Below are positions 16,226-24,237 of a stretch of DNA of 59,761 nt, one piece after another. Origin of the DNA: Armatimonadota bacterium. GTDB lineage: Bacteria > Armatimonadota > UBA5829 > DTLH01. How positions within the stretch are numbered: position 1 is the stretch's first letter; each line of letters opens with the position of its first letter. The position numbers and the translations under genes are program-made. Below the pieces are notes generated by a model that searched no databases, had not been told where the DNA came from, and saw only the letters and a program-made list of their open reading frames with translations. The DNA is taken from NCBI GenBank assembly GCA_029551395.1, contig JAKPFN010000134.1:1-59761 (forward strand), written 5' to 3'.

Positions 16226-17338
16226 ATGAACCAGGACTTCCTAGACGCGCTCCGGCAGATAGAAAAAGAGAAGGAAATACCGCTTGAGGTTCTCCTTACT
16301 ACTATTGAGTCGGCGCTGGAAACGGCATACAAGAAGAACTTTGCCGCTACTGGGGACATCAGGGTCAGAGTAACCTCATCCAAGTCAGGCTTTAAGGTCT
16401 TCTGCCAGAAGGATGTGGTAGACGAAGTTAGGAATGACCATACAGAGATTTCGCTTGAAGAGGCTCGGAAATATGATCCGAATGCCACTGTTGGAAGCAT
16501 GATTGAGATTGAGGTCACTCCTGAGAACTTCGGACGCATCGCAGCTCAGACTGCGAAGCAGGTTGTTGTCCAGCGCATACGCGAAGCCGAAAGAGAGCAG
16601 GTCTACGAGGAATTCGGTGACCGGGTTGGCGAAGTCGTCACCGGCACTGTACAAAGAAAAGAACAGCGCAATGTCTTTATCAATCTCGGAAAAGTAGAAG
16701 CGCTGCTGCCGCCGGCTGAACAGGTTCCTACAGAGCCTTACAAGTTCGGAGACAGATTGAAGGTATATGTGCTTGAGGTCAGGCGCACGCCGCGCGGGCC
16801 TCAGGTTGTGGTTTCTCGTACCCATCCAACTCTTATTAGAAGACTGTTTGAGCTGGAAGTTCCAGAGATCACCGAGGGTATTGTTACTATCAAGTCGGTT
16901 GCTCGCGAGGCTGGCGCCAGAACCAAGATAGCCGTTTCATCAAGCGATGATAAAGTTGATCCGGTTGGCGCCTGTGTTGGCCATCGCGGCACCAGAGTTC
17001 AAGCTGTAGTTAATGAACTCTATGATGAGAAGATAGATATAGTAAGGTGGAGCCCGGACATTACAAAGTTTGTAGCAGAAAGTCTCAGTCCGGCTAAAGC
17101 ACTGTCAGTGAGTGCGGATGAAAGCACTAAAACTGCGTTAGTTGTCGTTCCGGACAACCAGTTGTCACTGGCTATCGGCAAATCTGGGCAGAATGTCCGG
17201 CTTGCTGCCAGGTTGACAGGTTGGCGGATAGATATCAGGAGCGAGTCTCAACTCGCAAGAGCTGTGCTGACTGCTGAAGCTGATTCTGAGCCTTATGAGC
17301 CAGATGCGTCTGGCGAAGCGGATTCGGAGCTTCAGTAA
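16226..17338 (+). CDS. nusA: Transcription termination/antitermination factor NusA
   Basis: 370 residues from ATG 16226 (GGGAGAAGG upstream). Domains in order: N-terminal RNA-polymerase-binding domain (about 1-125), S1 (about 130-200, RKEQRNVFINLGKVEALLPP), KH1 with VGACVGHRGTRVQAVVNEL, and KH2 with LAIGKSGQNVRLAARLTGW. It ends in a short acidic tail and lacks the C-terminal repeats of E. coli NusA, as in Gram-positives. RimP, its usual upstream neighbour, is missing. First gene of the superoperon, downstream of a promoter and a putative autoregulatory hairpin. Confidence 0.97.
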   Translation: MNQDFLDALRQIEKEKEIPLEVLLTTIESALETAYKKNFAATGDIRVRVTSSKSGFKVFCQKDVVDEVRNDHTEISLEEARKYDPNATVGSMIEIEVTPENFGRIAAQTAKQVVVQRIREAEREQVYEEFGDRVGEVVTGTVQRKEQRNVFINLGKVEALLPPAEQVPTEPYKFGDRLKVYVLEVRRTPRGPQVVVSRTHPTLIRRLFELEVPEITEGIVTIKSVAREAGARTKIAVSSSDDKVDPVGACVGHRGTRVQAVVNELYDEKIDIVRWSPDITKFVAESLSPAKALSVSADESTKTALVVVPDNQLSLAIGKSGQNVRLAARLTGWRIDIRSESQLARAVLTAEADSEPYEPDASGEADSELQ

Positions 17339-17420
17339 TCAAGCACATATTTGTTTGATTGAGTTGTTAGTGTAAAGTGAAATGTTACGCTCGGGCGTAT
17401 ACTCTCGGGCTGCTACTACT

Positions 17421-17692
17421 CTCGGGCTAAATTGCAAATTTAGCCCGAAAATAGCCTTACCCTCGGGTTAAATTTGCAATTTAACCTGGAATAGTGGATA
17501 AGGGATTTGCCGGGAGGAATTGCAAATTCCTCCCGAGAGATAGGGCTCATCCGAGAGGGATTTACCCTCGGGTTAAATTTGCAATTTAGCCCGGAATAGT
17601 GGATAAGGGATTTGCTGGGAGGGATTGCAAATTGCTCCCGAGAGATAGGGCTCATCCGGGAGGGATTGCAAATCCCTCCCGAGATAGGAAAG
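17421..17692. repeat. Palindromic TTGCAA-core repeats, including a 105-bp tandem duplication
   Basis: Five or six palindromes in a row between nusA and ylxR. Two types alternate: TCGGGCTAAA-type arms and GGGAGG-type arms, all around a TTGCAA core. Units 17459-17563 and 17564-17668 are a 105-bp tandem duplication with a handful of differences, several of which fall in paired positions. As RNA these would form a chain of hairpins inside the nusA-infB transcript. Confidence 0.85.
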
Positions 17693-17700
17693 TGTAGATG

Positions 17701-17746
17701 ACTTACCTTTACACTTTACACTTTCAACTTTTTACTCTATAAAGTT
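17701..17746 (+). repeat. TTTACACTTTACACTTT short-period repeat before ylxR
   Basis: CCTTTACACTTTACACTTTC directly precedes the ylxR start. The same short-period sequence appears at 26551-26628 and near 4380. No Shine-Dalgarno is apparent between it and the ATG. Confidence 0.6.
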
Positions 17747-18028
17747 ATGAATGTAAAAAAGCGGCCGATACGTACTTGTATTGCATGTCGGTCGTCTGAC
17801 GATAAAAAAGAGTTGCTTCGGATAGTACGAAGCGCTGATGGAACAATAGAAATAGACCCGACGGGCAAAAAGCCTGGTCGCGGCGCTTATGTATGCCGCA
17901 GTACTGAATGTGTAGCTGCGGCGGTGAAGAGAAAAGGATTCGAGCGGGCACTTCGCACGGCGGTGCCTGTTGAACTCATTGATCAACTTAAGAAAGCCGT
18001 GCAGGAGAATGAAAACGCAGACCGGTAG
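17747..18028 (+). CDS. ylxR: YlxR/RnpM RNA-binding protein (DUF448)
   Basis: 93 residues. The family motif RTCIACR at the N-terminus, then KKELLRIVR and KKPGRGAYVCRSTECV, match YlxR. Known: small nucleoid/RNA-binding protein in the nusA-infB operon; in B. subtilis it binds RNase P and modulates its activity (RnpM). The usual following gene ylxQ (L7Ae-like) is absent; a structured, non-coding stretch takes its place before infB. Confidence 0.93.
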   Translation: MNVKKRPIRTCIACRSSDDKKELLRIVRSADGTIEIDPTGKKPGRGAYVCRSTECVAAAVKRKGFERALRTAVPVELIDQLKKAVQENENADR

Positions 18029-18058
18029 GCGGTAGGGGAAATATTATGAAACACTAAG

Positions 18059-18141
18059 CGAAGAGTAAGTAATGCTCGCCAGCGGCGAGCCGCAGATGCG
18101 CTATCTTTGCGCAGACTCTCTTCGGCGGTTATCCGCCTTTT
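18059..18141 (+). ncRNA. Candidate structured leader of infB: three-way junction plus terminator
   Basis: An outer helix CGAAGAG/CTCTTCG (18059-18065 with 18118-18124) encloses two hairpins: GCTCGCC/GGCGAGC (18074-18090, triloop) and TGCGC/GCGCA (18097-18113). A GGCGG-TTAT-CCGCC stem (18124-18137) followed by TTTT then resembles an intrinsic terminator. G18124 is shared by the outer helix and the terminator stem. It lies 157 bp before infB. No known riboswitch consensus was recognised. Regulation of infB by attenuation is inference. Confidence 0.5.
18124..18141 (+). terminator. Short intrinsic terminator upstream of infB
   Basis: 5-bp G+C stem GGCGG/CCGCC with loop TTAT and TTTTCGTTT after it. 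Weak alone, but it is placed at the end of the structured region so read-through into infB may be controlled. Confidence 0.5.
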
Positions 18142-18297
18142 CGTTTCCCCACTCAGCTTCCCCGGCTTGCGTACCGTTATATCAGGTGTAAGGTATATGT
18201 ATCGCTGGAGAGAGTCAGGAATCTTTCATTTCTTTCCTCTATATATCCACGAGAACATACCAACACCATCGACGCAGACTGTGAGGTGATAGTCTTT

Positions 18298-20226
18298 ATG
18301 AAGCAAGTTAAAATTTCAGAACTAGCAAAGGAAATGGGAATTTCCACAAGTCCGCTGCTTTCTGCCCTGAAAGACCTCGGAGTCGAAGTCGATGGCCCAA
18401 ACAGCACCATTGACGAAAATACCGCAGAACTCGTTCAGGAAATTATCAGCCAGGATAACAGCCGCGCTGTTGAAATTGGGCAGTCCATATCTGTTCGCGA
18501 TTTAGCGGATGCTATGGGCATAGATGCAAGCGATGTCCAGAGAAAACTGGTAGAAATGGGCATATTGGCGAGTATCAACCAGCAGATTGGGGCCGATATT
18601 GCCGAAAAAATAGCCGCTAAATATGGATATAAGGTTCGAGTAGGTAAAAAAGAACGGACTGAGCCCAAGAAACCTGTAGCAGCAACACCAAAGCCCAAGC
18701 ATGCCGGAAAAACCGTACCGAGGCCGCCGGTTGTTGTCATTATGGGTCACGTTGACCATGGCAAGACCACATTGCTTGATAAGATCCGCGTGACTAATGT
18801 AACTGCAGGCGAATTCGGCGGAATTACTCAGCACATCGGAGCTTACCAGGTTGTAGTCAATGGTAGGAAGATCACATTTCTTGATACACCAGGGCACGAA
18901 GCCTTTACAGCAATGCGTGCCAGAGGTGCAAGTATTACGGATATCGCTGTGCTAGTTGTTGCTGCGGATGACGCTGTTATGCCGCAGACTATTGAGGCCA
19001 TTGACCACGCTCGTGCAGCAGGTGTTCCCATCATTGTTGCTATTAACAAGATAGATAAAGCCGATGCTAACATAGACCGCACAAAGCAGCAGCTTATGGA
19101 GCATGGACTCATGCCTGAGGAGTGGGGCGGCGATACGATTATGGTCGAGCTGTCCGCCAAGCAGGGGAAAAACATCGATGAACTGCTCGAAATGATCCTG
19201 CTTGTAGCAGATATGCAGGAACTTACTGCTCCGGCATCAGCAAAGGATGTCGAGGGAACGATAATCGAGGCTAAAATCGACAAGGGCAAAGGGCCTGTAG
19301 CTACAGTTCTTGTACAGAAGGGTACGCTTAAGATAGGTACGCCTGTAGTTGCGGGAGCAGCTTATGGGAAGATTAAAGCCATGCTCGACGAAAACGGTGA
19401 GCGGGTCTTTAAGGCTGGTCCTGCTACTCCGGTGGAGATTCTGGGGCTGTCTCAGCCTCCTCTTGCTGGTGATACTCTTACATCTACCAGGGATGAAAAA
19501 CAGGCAAGGCAGCTAGCTGAAGAACGCAGCAGACAGGATCGCGATGCAAAGATTGCTTCCGAAAGCAGGCTTACTCTCGAAGACCTGTACAAGCAGGTAA
19601 AAGAGGGTGCTGTAAAGGACCTTAACATCGTCTTGAAAAGCGATGTGCAAGGTTCTGAAGAGGCAGTCCGTCAGTCACTGGAACAGATTGAACACGAGGA
19701 AGTTCGTGTAAAAATCATCCATACAGCAGTAGGCAATGTGAGCGAGTCGGATATTTTGCTCGCTGCGGCCTCTAATGCGATTGTGATTGGGTTCAACGTT
19801 AGAGTAGACCCAAGAGCGGCCGATATGGCAGAAGCTGAGCACGTTGAGGTTAGGACCTACAACGTTATATACGAGTTGATTAATGATGTCCGTGCGGCTA
19901 TGGGCGGACTTCTTGAACCTGTTTATGAGGAAGTCCCGCTTGGCACCATAGAGGTTAGAGCGACATTCAGAGTCCCGAAGGTCGGAATTGTTGCAGGATG
20001 TTACGTTACTGAAGGTAAGGTAATAAGAAATGCTGAAATGAGAGTCATTCGGGATAATCAGGTTATCTACCAGGGTAAGGTAGACACGCTCAAGCATCTG
20101 AAAGAGGATGTCAAGGAAATGGCAGCCGGCTTCGAGTGCGGTATTGCCTCCGAGGGGTTCAACGACTGGCAGGTCGGAGACATCATACAGGCATTTACCG
20201 CCCGAAGAGTAGCGCGGGCAGTATAA
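18298..20226 (+). CDS. infB: Translation initiation factor IF-2
   Basis: 642 residues from ATG 18298; AGGTGA at 18284-18289 is the ribosome-binding site and overlaps the in-frame GTG at 18286, which is therefore unlikely as start. GTPase delivering fMet-tRNA to the 30S subunit. Two N-terminal IF2_N winged segments are followed by only a short linker, then the G domain (GHVDHGKT at 150-157, FLDTPGHEAF, NKID), and domains II, III and IV. It is short for IF-2 because the disordered N-terminal extension is minimal. Confidence 0.97.
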   Translation: MKQVKISELAKEMGISTSPLLSALKDLGVEVDGPNSTIDENTAELVQEIISQDNSRAVEIGQSISVRDLADAMGIDASDVQRKLVEMGILASINQQIGADIAEKIAAKYGYKVRVGKKERTEPKKPVAATPKPKHAGKTVPRPPVVVIMGHVDHGKTTLLDKIRVTNVTAGEFGGITQHIGAYQVVVNGRKITFLDTPGHEAFTAMRARGASITDIAVLVVAADDAVMPQTIEAIDHARAAGVPIIVAINKIDKADANIDRTKQQLMEHGLMPEEWGGDTIMVELSAKQGKNIDELLEMILLVADMQELTAPASAKDVEGTIIEAKIDKGKGPVATVLVQKGTLKIGTPVVAGAAYGKIKAMLDENGERVFKAGPATPVEILGLSQPPLAGDTLTSTRDEKQARQLAEERSRQDRDAKIASESRLTLEDLYKQVKEGAVKDLNIVLKSDVQGSEEAVRQSLEQIEHEEVRVKIIHTAVGNVSESDILLAAASNAIVIGFNVRVDPRAADMAEAEHVEVRTYNVIYELINDVRAAMGGLLEPVYEEVPLGTIEVRATFRVPKVGIVAGCYVTEGKVIRNAEMRVIRDNQVIYQGKVDTLKHLKEDVKEMAAGFECGIASEGFNDWQVGDIIQAFTARRVARAV

Positions 20227-20232
20227 ATAGTG

Positions 20233-20286
20233 TGATGAGTCAGATTTTTATCGCCGGAGCATCTCCTGATATGAAGTGACTCATCA
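20233..20286. repeat. 10-bp inverted repeat between infB and ylxP
   Basis: TGATGAGTCA (20233-20242) and TGACTCATCA (20277-20286) are perfect inverted copies separated by 34 nt containing a smaller GGAG...CTCC pairing; TACATCATTTTT follows. It may be a weak intra-operon terminator or an RNA-stability hairpin. Confidence 0.55.
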
Positions 20287-20301
20287 TACATCATTTTTGT
20301 T

Positions 20302-20583
20302 ATGGTAATTGGCATACTGACGATTACGTTGACAATACCTGGTGCAAATTCGCTTAAAGACAAAAGACAGGTCTTGAAGAGTTTGATTGAGGGTATCAGA
20401 AATAAGTTCAACGTTTCTGTTGCAGAAGTAGCTGACAACGACACTTGGCGTCGAGCAACGCTGGGTGTGGCTTGTGTATCGAATGACAGGGGGATGGCAA
20501 ACCGCATTCTCGATAAGGTTGTGGACTTTGCTGAATCGAACCCTGTCATTTCTATTGTTTCGATAGAGTTGGAATTCGTGTGA
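20302..20583 (+). CDS. ylxP: YlxP family protein (DUF503)
   Basis: 93 residues, full family length. The start LTITLTIPGANSLKDKRQVLKSL and the end block SIVSIELEFV match DUF503 (B. subtilis YlxP). Small alpha/beta protein always found with infB and rbfA; thought to act in ribosome maturation, exact function unproven. rbfA follows by 14 bp. Confidence 0.92.
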   Translation: MVIGILTITLTIPGANSLKDKRQVLKSLIEGIRNKFNVSVAEVADNDTWRRATLGVACVSNDRGMANRILDKVVDFAESNPVISIVSIELEFV

Positions 20584-20597
20584 AAGTGTAGGCTAAA

Positions 20598-20960
20598 ATG
20601 AGCACACGGCAGGAGAAAGTAGGAGAACTGCTCAAAGTAGAAATCAGCCAGATGCTTCAGCGTGAACTGAAGGATCCGAGGATAGGGTTCGTCACGATTA
20701 CTGATGTTGAAGTTTCTCCGGATCTGCGTCATGCTCGAGTTTTTGTGAGCATCATGGGTGAGGAAGAAGAGCGGCAGGCCAGCATGAAGGCTCTGAAAAG
20801 CGCGTCAGGGTTTATCAGAAGCGAACTGGGCAAGCGTTTGAGAATGCGTGTAACTCCTGATGTTGAGTTCCGAATAGATTCATCTATCGAGCAGGGAGCC
20901 CGCATTTTTGAGTTATTGGAGCAGATAAAGCGGAATGAATCCCAATCACAAGAAGACTGA
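20598..20960 (+). CDS. rbfA: Ribosome-binding factor A
   Basis: 120 residues. KH-like fold that matures the 30S subunit (16S 5' end). Visible are the N-terminal VGELLKVEISQMLQRELKDPRIGFVTITDVEVSPDL block and VTPDVEFRIDSSIEQGARIFELL near the end. The last 26 bp overlap the start of nrnA, so the two are translationally coupled. Confidence 0.96.
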   Translation: MSTRQEKVGELLKVEISQMLQRELKDPRIGFVTITDVEVSPDLRHARVFVSIMGEEEERQASMKALKSASGFIRSELGKRLRMRVTPDVEFRIDSSIEQGARIFELLEQIKRNESQSQED

Positions 20961-21984
20961 GCAGCAGATTGCGCTCGATTCCAAGTTTTTTGATGGCATA
21001 GAACAGGCCAAAGAGCTTATAGCTGAAGGCCAGACGTTTGTAATCGGGGTTCATGCGCGTCCTGACCCGGACGCGATTGGTTCGGCGCTTGCGCTTGCAC
21101 GTGGACTTCGGCAGATAGGCAAAGATGTAACTGTCATTTCTCAGGACGGTGTTCCTGAGATGTGCGAGTATCTGTCGGATACAGAGGATGTCTTTACTGC
21201 TGTTGACATCCCTGCCTTCGATGTTGCTGTAATCTGCGATGCAAACGAGCTTGGAGGAACCGGGACAGCGTCGGATGTCCTTAAAAGGGCAAAATCTCTG
21301 CTTGTTATCGACCATCATATTTTTAAGCTAAGTGATGCTGCTGTATCCGAGCATGAGCGTTTATTCGAGAAGATTCATTATCTTGTAGAATCCAAAGCTG
21401 CATCTACTGCTCAGGTAGTATATGAACTGCTAGTCCGCATAGATGGCATACGAATAGATAAACAGATGGCAGAGCAGTTGATGGCTGGCGTTGTAGGCGA
21501 TACGGGAGCATTCAGGTTCTCTAATGTAGATGCCTGGGTATTCAGGACTGCGGCTGCGTTGGCTGAAAATGGCGCTGGAGTGGAAGAAGCTGTTCGAGGT
21601 ATCTTCGACCGTTCCTTAACCAACGCAAGGCTTCTTGGCGCGGCTTTGCTTGCTGCTCAGATAAGTGAAGATGGTAAGGTTGTGTGGTCCAGCATCACGA
21701 TGGAGGACTTTGAGAAGTTTCATGCCACCGATGCGGATACGGATAACATCTCTAACGCGCTGCGCGACATCCGAGGGGTGCGGGTGGGCATTCTTTTCCG
21801 TGAAATCGAGCCTGAGCAGATTCGGATAAGTCTGCGGTCAAGAGACGGAGTCGATGTCAACCGCATCGCCAGAGTTTTTGGCGGCGGCGGCCACATGTCA
21901 GCATCGGGATGCACTGTCAAGGCACCTCTTGAAGATGCACAGCGTCAGGTTCTGGCAGAGGTCAGGGCATGCATGGAATCCTGA
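20935..21984 (+). CDS. nrnA: NrnA-type DHH phosphoesterase (nanoRNase / pAp phosphatase)
   Basis: 349 residues. DHH domain motifs: HARPDPDAIGSALAL (motif I), VAVICDANELGG (motif II), LLVIDHHIF (DHH, motif III) and GAFRFSNVD; a DHHA1 domain closes with FGGGGHMSASGC. Known: degrades short oligoribonucleotides and 3'-phosphoadenosine 5'-phosphate; may also act on cyclic-dinucleotide products. Its place between rbfA and truB is the standard one. It overlaps both neighbours (26 and 16 bp). Confidence 0.94.
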   Translation: MNPNHKKTEQQIALDSKFFDGIEQAKELIAEGQTFVIGVHARPDPDAIGSALALARGLRQIGKDVTVISQDGVPEMCEYLSDTEDVFTAVDIPAFDVAVICDANELGGTGTASDVLKRAKSLLVIDHHIFKLSDAAVSEHERLFEKIHYLVESKAASTAQVVYELLVRIDGIRIDKQMAEQLMAGVVGDTGAFRFSNVDAWVFRTAAALAENGAGVEEAVRGIFDRSLTNARLLGAALLAAQISEDGKVVWSSITMEDFEKFHATDADTDNISNALRDIRGVRVGILFREIEPEQIRISLRSRDGVDVNRIARVFGGGGHMSASGCTVKAPLEDAQRQVLAEVRACMES

Positions 21985-22877
21985 ACATCAACAAACCTGC
22001 TGGTCCGACATCACACGATATCGTAGCAAAAGTCAGGCGCATTCTGAAAGAGAAGCGAGTAGGTCATACAGGCACGCTTGACCCTATGGCTGTCGGCGTG
22101 CTTGTTGTCTGTGTTGGCAAGGCCACGCGGATTGTCGAGTATCTGGTTGGGCAGGAAAAGGAATACTCTGCTGAATTGGTCCTCGGACGGACTACTACTA
22201 CCCAGGACGCTGAAGGCACCGAGACATCTTCAGCCAATGCCTCTCACATAACGCCTGAGATGGTAGAGGAAGCAATCTCGAAGTTTCGAGGCCAGATTAT
22301 GCAGGTTCCGCCTATGGTCTCTGCGGTAAAACACGAAGGCAAGCGGCTTTATGAGCTTGCGAGGAAAGATATAGAGGTAGAGCGCAAGCCAAGGCAGGTG
22401 ACTATTTACGAACTGGAAATGACCGGTTTTATTTTGGGTGACCGGCCTGTGGTCGGCCTGAGAGTAGTCTGTTCCAGCGGGACTTATATCCGCACGCTCT
22501 GCGCGGATATCGGTGAAGCGCTTGGTGTAGGCGGCTATATGAAGAGTCTTGTCCGCAATAGGGTAGGGACGTTCAGACTTGAAGATTCGATTAGCCTCGA
22601 TGAGCTTCAACAGGCTGCAGAAGAAGGTCGGGCAGAGCAGTTAATGGTTTCCATGGATGAAGCGCTTGCCAGCATGCCATCGGTTGATGTAGATTCTTTT
22701 GGGGAGAAAATGATTGCTCGCGGTGTAACGGTGGCAGTTGCCGGGTCTGGAAATGAAAACGAGCTTGTGAGAGTCAGGTCTGAAAGCGGAGAACTGCTTG
22801 CAGTAGGAAGGCTGCATCTTCGAGGCGCTGCGAGCGTTGTCAAACCTGAAAAGGTGTTTGCGGAGGCCGGACAGTGA
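21969..22877 (+). CDS. truB: tRNA pseudouridine(55) synthase TruB
   Basis: 302 residues. Catalytic Asp38 lies in GHTGTLDPMAVGVL; GILNINKPAGPTSHD opens the protein; SGTYIRTLCADIGEALG and a C-terminal PUA-like segment follow. It makes pseudouridine 55 in the T loop of tRNAs. The start overlaps nrnA by 16 bp and the stop overlaps the GTG start of ribF (GTGA). Confidence 0.97.
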   Translation: MHGILNINKPAGPTSHDIVAKVRRILKEKRVGHTGTLDPMAVGVLVVCVGKATRIVEYLVGQEKEYSAELVLGRTTTTQDAEGTETSSANASHITPEMVEEAISKFRGQIMQVPPMVSAVKHEGKRLYELARKDIEVERKPRQVTIYELEMTGFILGDRPVVGLRVVCSSGTYIRTLCADIGEALGVGGYMKSLVRNRVGTFRLEDSISLDELQQAAEEGRAEQLMVSMDEALASMPSVDVDSFGEKMIARGVTVAVAGSGNENELVRVRSESGELLAVGRLHLRGAASVVKPEKVFAEAGQ

Positions 22878-23806
22878 ATGTCATCATGGGCTTGGAAAAC
22901 GTGCCGGATGGCCTTGTAAAGTCCGCTGTCAGTATTGGAATATTTGACGGGGTCCATCTGGGGCATCAGACTTTGCTGTCGGTGCTCAGAAGTGAAGCAG
23001 AACGATTGAGTGGCCCTGCTGTAGTCCTTACGTTCGACCGCCATCCATCAGAACTGCTTTCCCAAGGTAATGCGCCGCTTTACATCACTCCTTTGGATCG
23101 GCGGTTGGAATTGATTCAGCAGACAGGAGTCGACCTGGTTGTTGTGGCGCAGTTTGATGAAAAACTGGCGGCTCTTACGCCTGAGGAGTTTACCGATCAG
23201 GTATTGATAGACCGCCTTAAGGCAGCAAGTGTTGTGGTAGGCACGAATTTCCGCTTTGGCCGAAAACGTATGGGTGATATAGAGCACCTGCGCAGGCTTG
23301 GTGAAGAACGGGGCTTTCGTGTTGTGGGAGTTGAACCGATAATGGTTCATGGAGCCAAAGTAAGCAGCACACGAGTCAGGCATGCTATCGAGCGTGGAGA
23401 TGTCGAATCCGCCGCAAAGTTGCTCGGAAGGCCGTTCACGCTGTATGGCAAAGTAGTCACCGGACTTGGCCTGGGCAGAAAATTGGGATTTCCGACGGCA
23501 AATATCGATGTCGTGCCTAAGCAGATAGTCCCAGGCTATGGAGTTTACGGCGTTCGAGTGCAGATTAAAGAAAACCGTTTCTCCGGCGTGTGCAATATTG
23601 GGACTCGTCCAACATTAGACCTCGATGAACGATCTATAGAAGTTCATATAGACGGATTTGAGGGTAATATTGTGGGAGAAGAGATCAGTGTCATGTTTCA
23701 CTGCAGGCTGCGAGACGAGATAAAATTCGGCAGCCTGGAAGAACTGATAGAACAGATCTCAAAAGATATTGTGACTGCAAGAAAATGTCTTGCAGCTATT
23801 GACTGA
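22874..23806 (+). CDS. ribF: Bifunctional riboflavin kinase / FAD synthetase RibF
   Basis: 310 residues from a GTG start overlapping the truB stop. The N-terminal FAD-synthetase nucleotidyltransferase domain has GIFDGVHLGHQTLL and VVGTNFRFGRKRMGD. The C-terminal kinase domain has KVVTGLGLGRKLGFPTANI and GVCNIGTRPTL. It makes FMN then FAD from riboflavin. Standard position in the rbfA-truB-ribF-rpsO string. Confidence 0.97.
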   Translation: MNVIMGLENVPDGLVKSAVSIGIFDGVHLGHQTLLSVLRSEAERLSGPAVVLTFDRHPSELLSQGNAPLYITPLDRRLELIQQTGVDLVVVAQFDEKLAALTPEEFTDQVLIDRLKAASVVVGTNFRFGRKRMGDIEHLRRLGEERGFRVVGVEPIMVHGAKVSSTRVRHAIERGDVESAAKLLGRPFTLYGKVVTGLGLGRKLGFPTANIDVVPKQIVPGYGVYGVRVQIKENRFSGVCNIGTRPTLDLDERSIEVHIDGFEGNIVGEEISVMFHCRLRDEIKFGSLEELIEQISKDIVTARKCLAAID

Positions 23807-23889
23807 TAAGCCCGGACTCTACCGGGTATACATCGCATTGAATAAAGTTAGGAGACAAATTTCTAACATTATGGTTGGCAGGCTGTCAT

Positions 23890-23918
23890 TTGACACTTCG
23901 GCCTTGATGTGGTAAATT
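23890..23918 (+). promoter_or_regulatory. Sigma70-type promoter of rpsO-pnp
   Basis: A consensus TTGACA at 23890-23895, 17-nt spacer, TAAATT at 23913-23918. The transcript would start about 25 nt before the rpsO start codon, giving the ribosomal protein and PNPase genes independent expression within the superoperon. Confidence 0.75.
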
Positions 23919-23950
23919 TTTCTTCGTATAACATCTGGAGGTATGGATAC

Positions 23951-24220
23951 TTGGCGCTTATAAAAGAGCGAAAGTCAGAGATCATACAGGAACACAAGAC
24001 CCACGAGACCGATACTGGTTCGCCTGAGGTTCAGATAGCTCTGCTGACTACACGCATTAATCAACTTACCGACCATCTGAAAGAGCATAAGAAGGACCAT
24101 CATTCAAGACGTGGTCTTCTGATGATGGTTGGTCAGCGCAGGCGGCTTCTGAACTACCTGGTAAAAACAGATATCAATCGGTATCGCGCGGTGGTGGCGA
24201 AGCTCGGCTTGAGAAGATAG
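23951..24220 (+). CDS. rpsO: 30S ribosomal protein S15
   Basis: 89 residues, exactly the family length, if translation starts at TTG 23951, which has GGAGGT 8 nt upstream; the longer frame from 23909 starts inside the promoter. Visible are [40 protein letters not shown] and the RRRLLNYL helix. Binds 16S rRNA at the platform. pnp follows by 17 bp, the classic rpsO-pnp pair. Confidence 0.97.
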   Translation: MALIKERKSEIIQEHKTHETDTGSPEVQIALLTTRINQLTDHLKEHKKDHHSRRGLLMMVGQRRRLLNYLVKTDINRYRAVVAKLGLRR

Positions 24221-24237
24221 GATAACACCAACTTAAT

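Noticed and set aside
17421-17692. CRISPR array
   Set aside because: The repeat units are palindromes in near-tandem without unique spacers of constant length, and there are no cas genes.
18059-18141. tRNA or T-box interpretation of the structured region before infB
   Set aside because: No T-loop TTCGANNC, no anticodon arm and no T-box GGTGG sequence; only the nested stems are supported.
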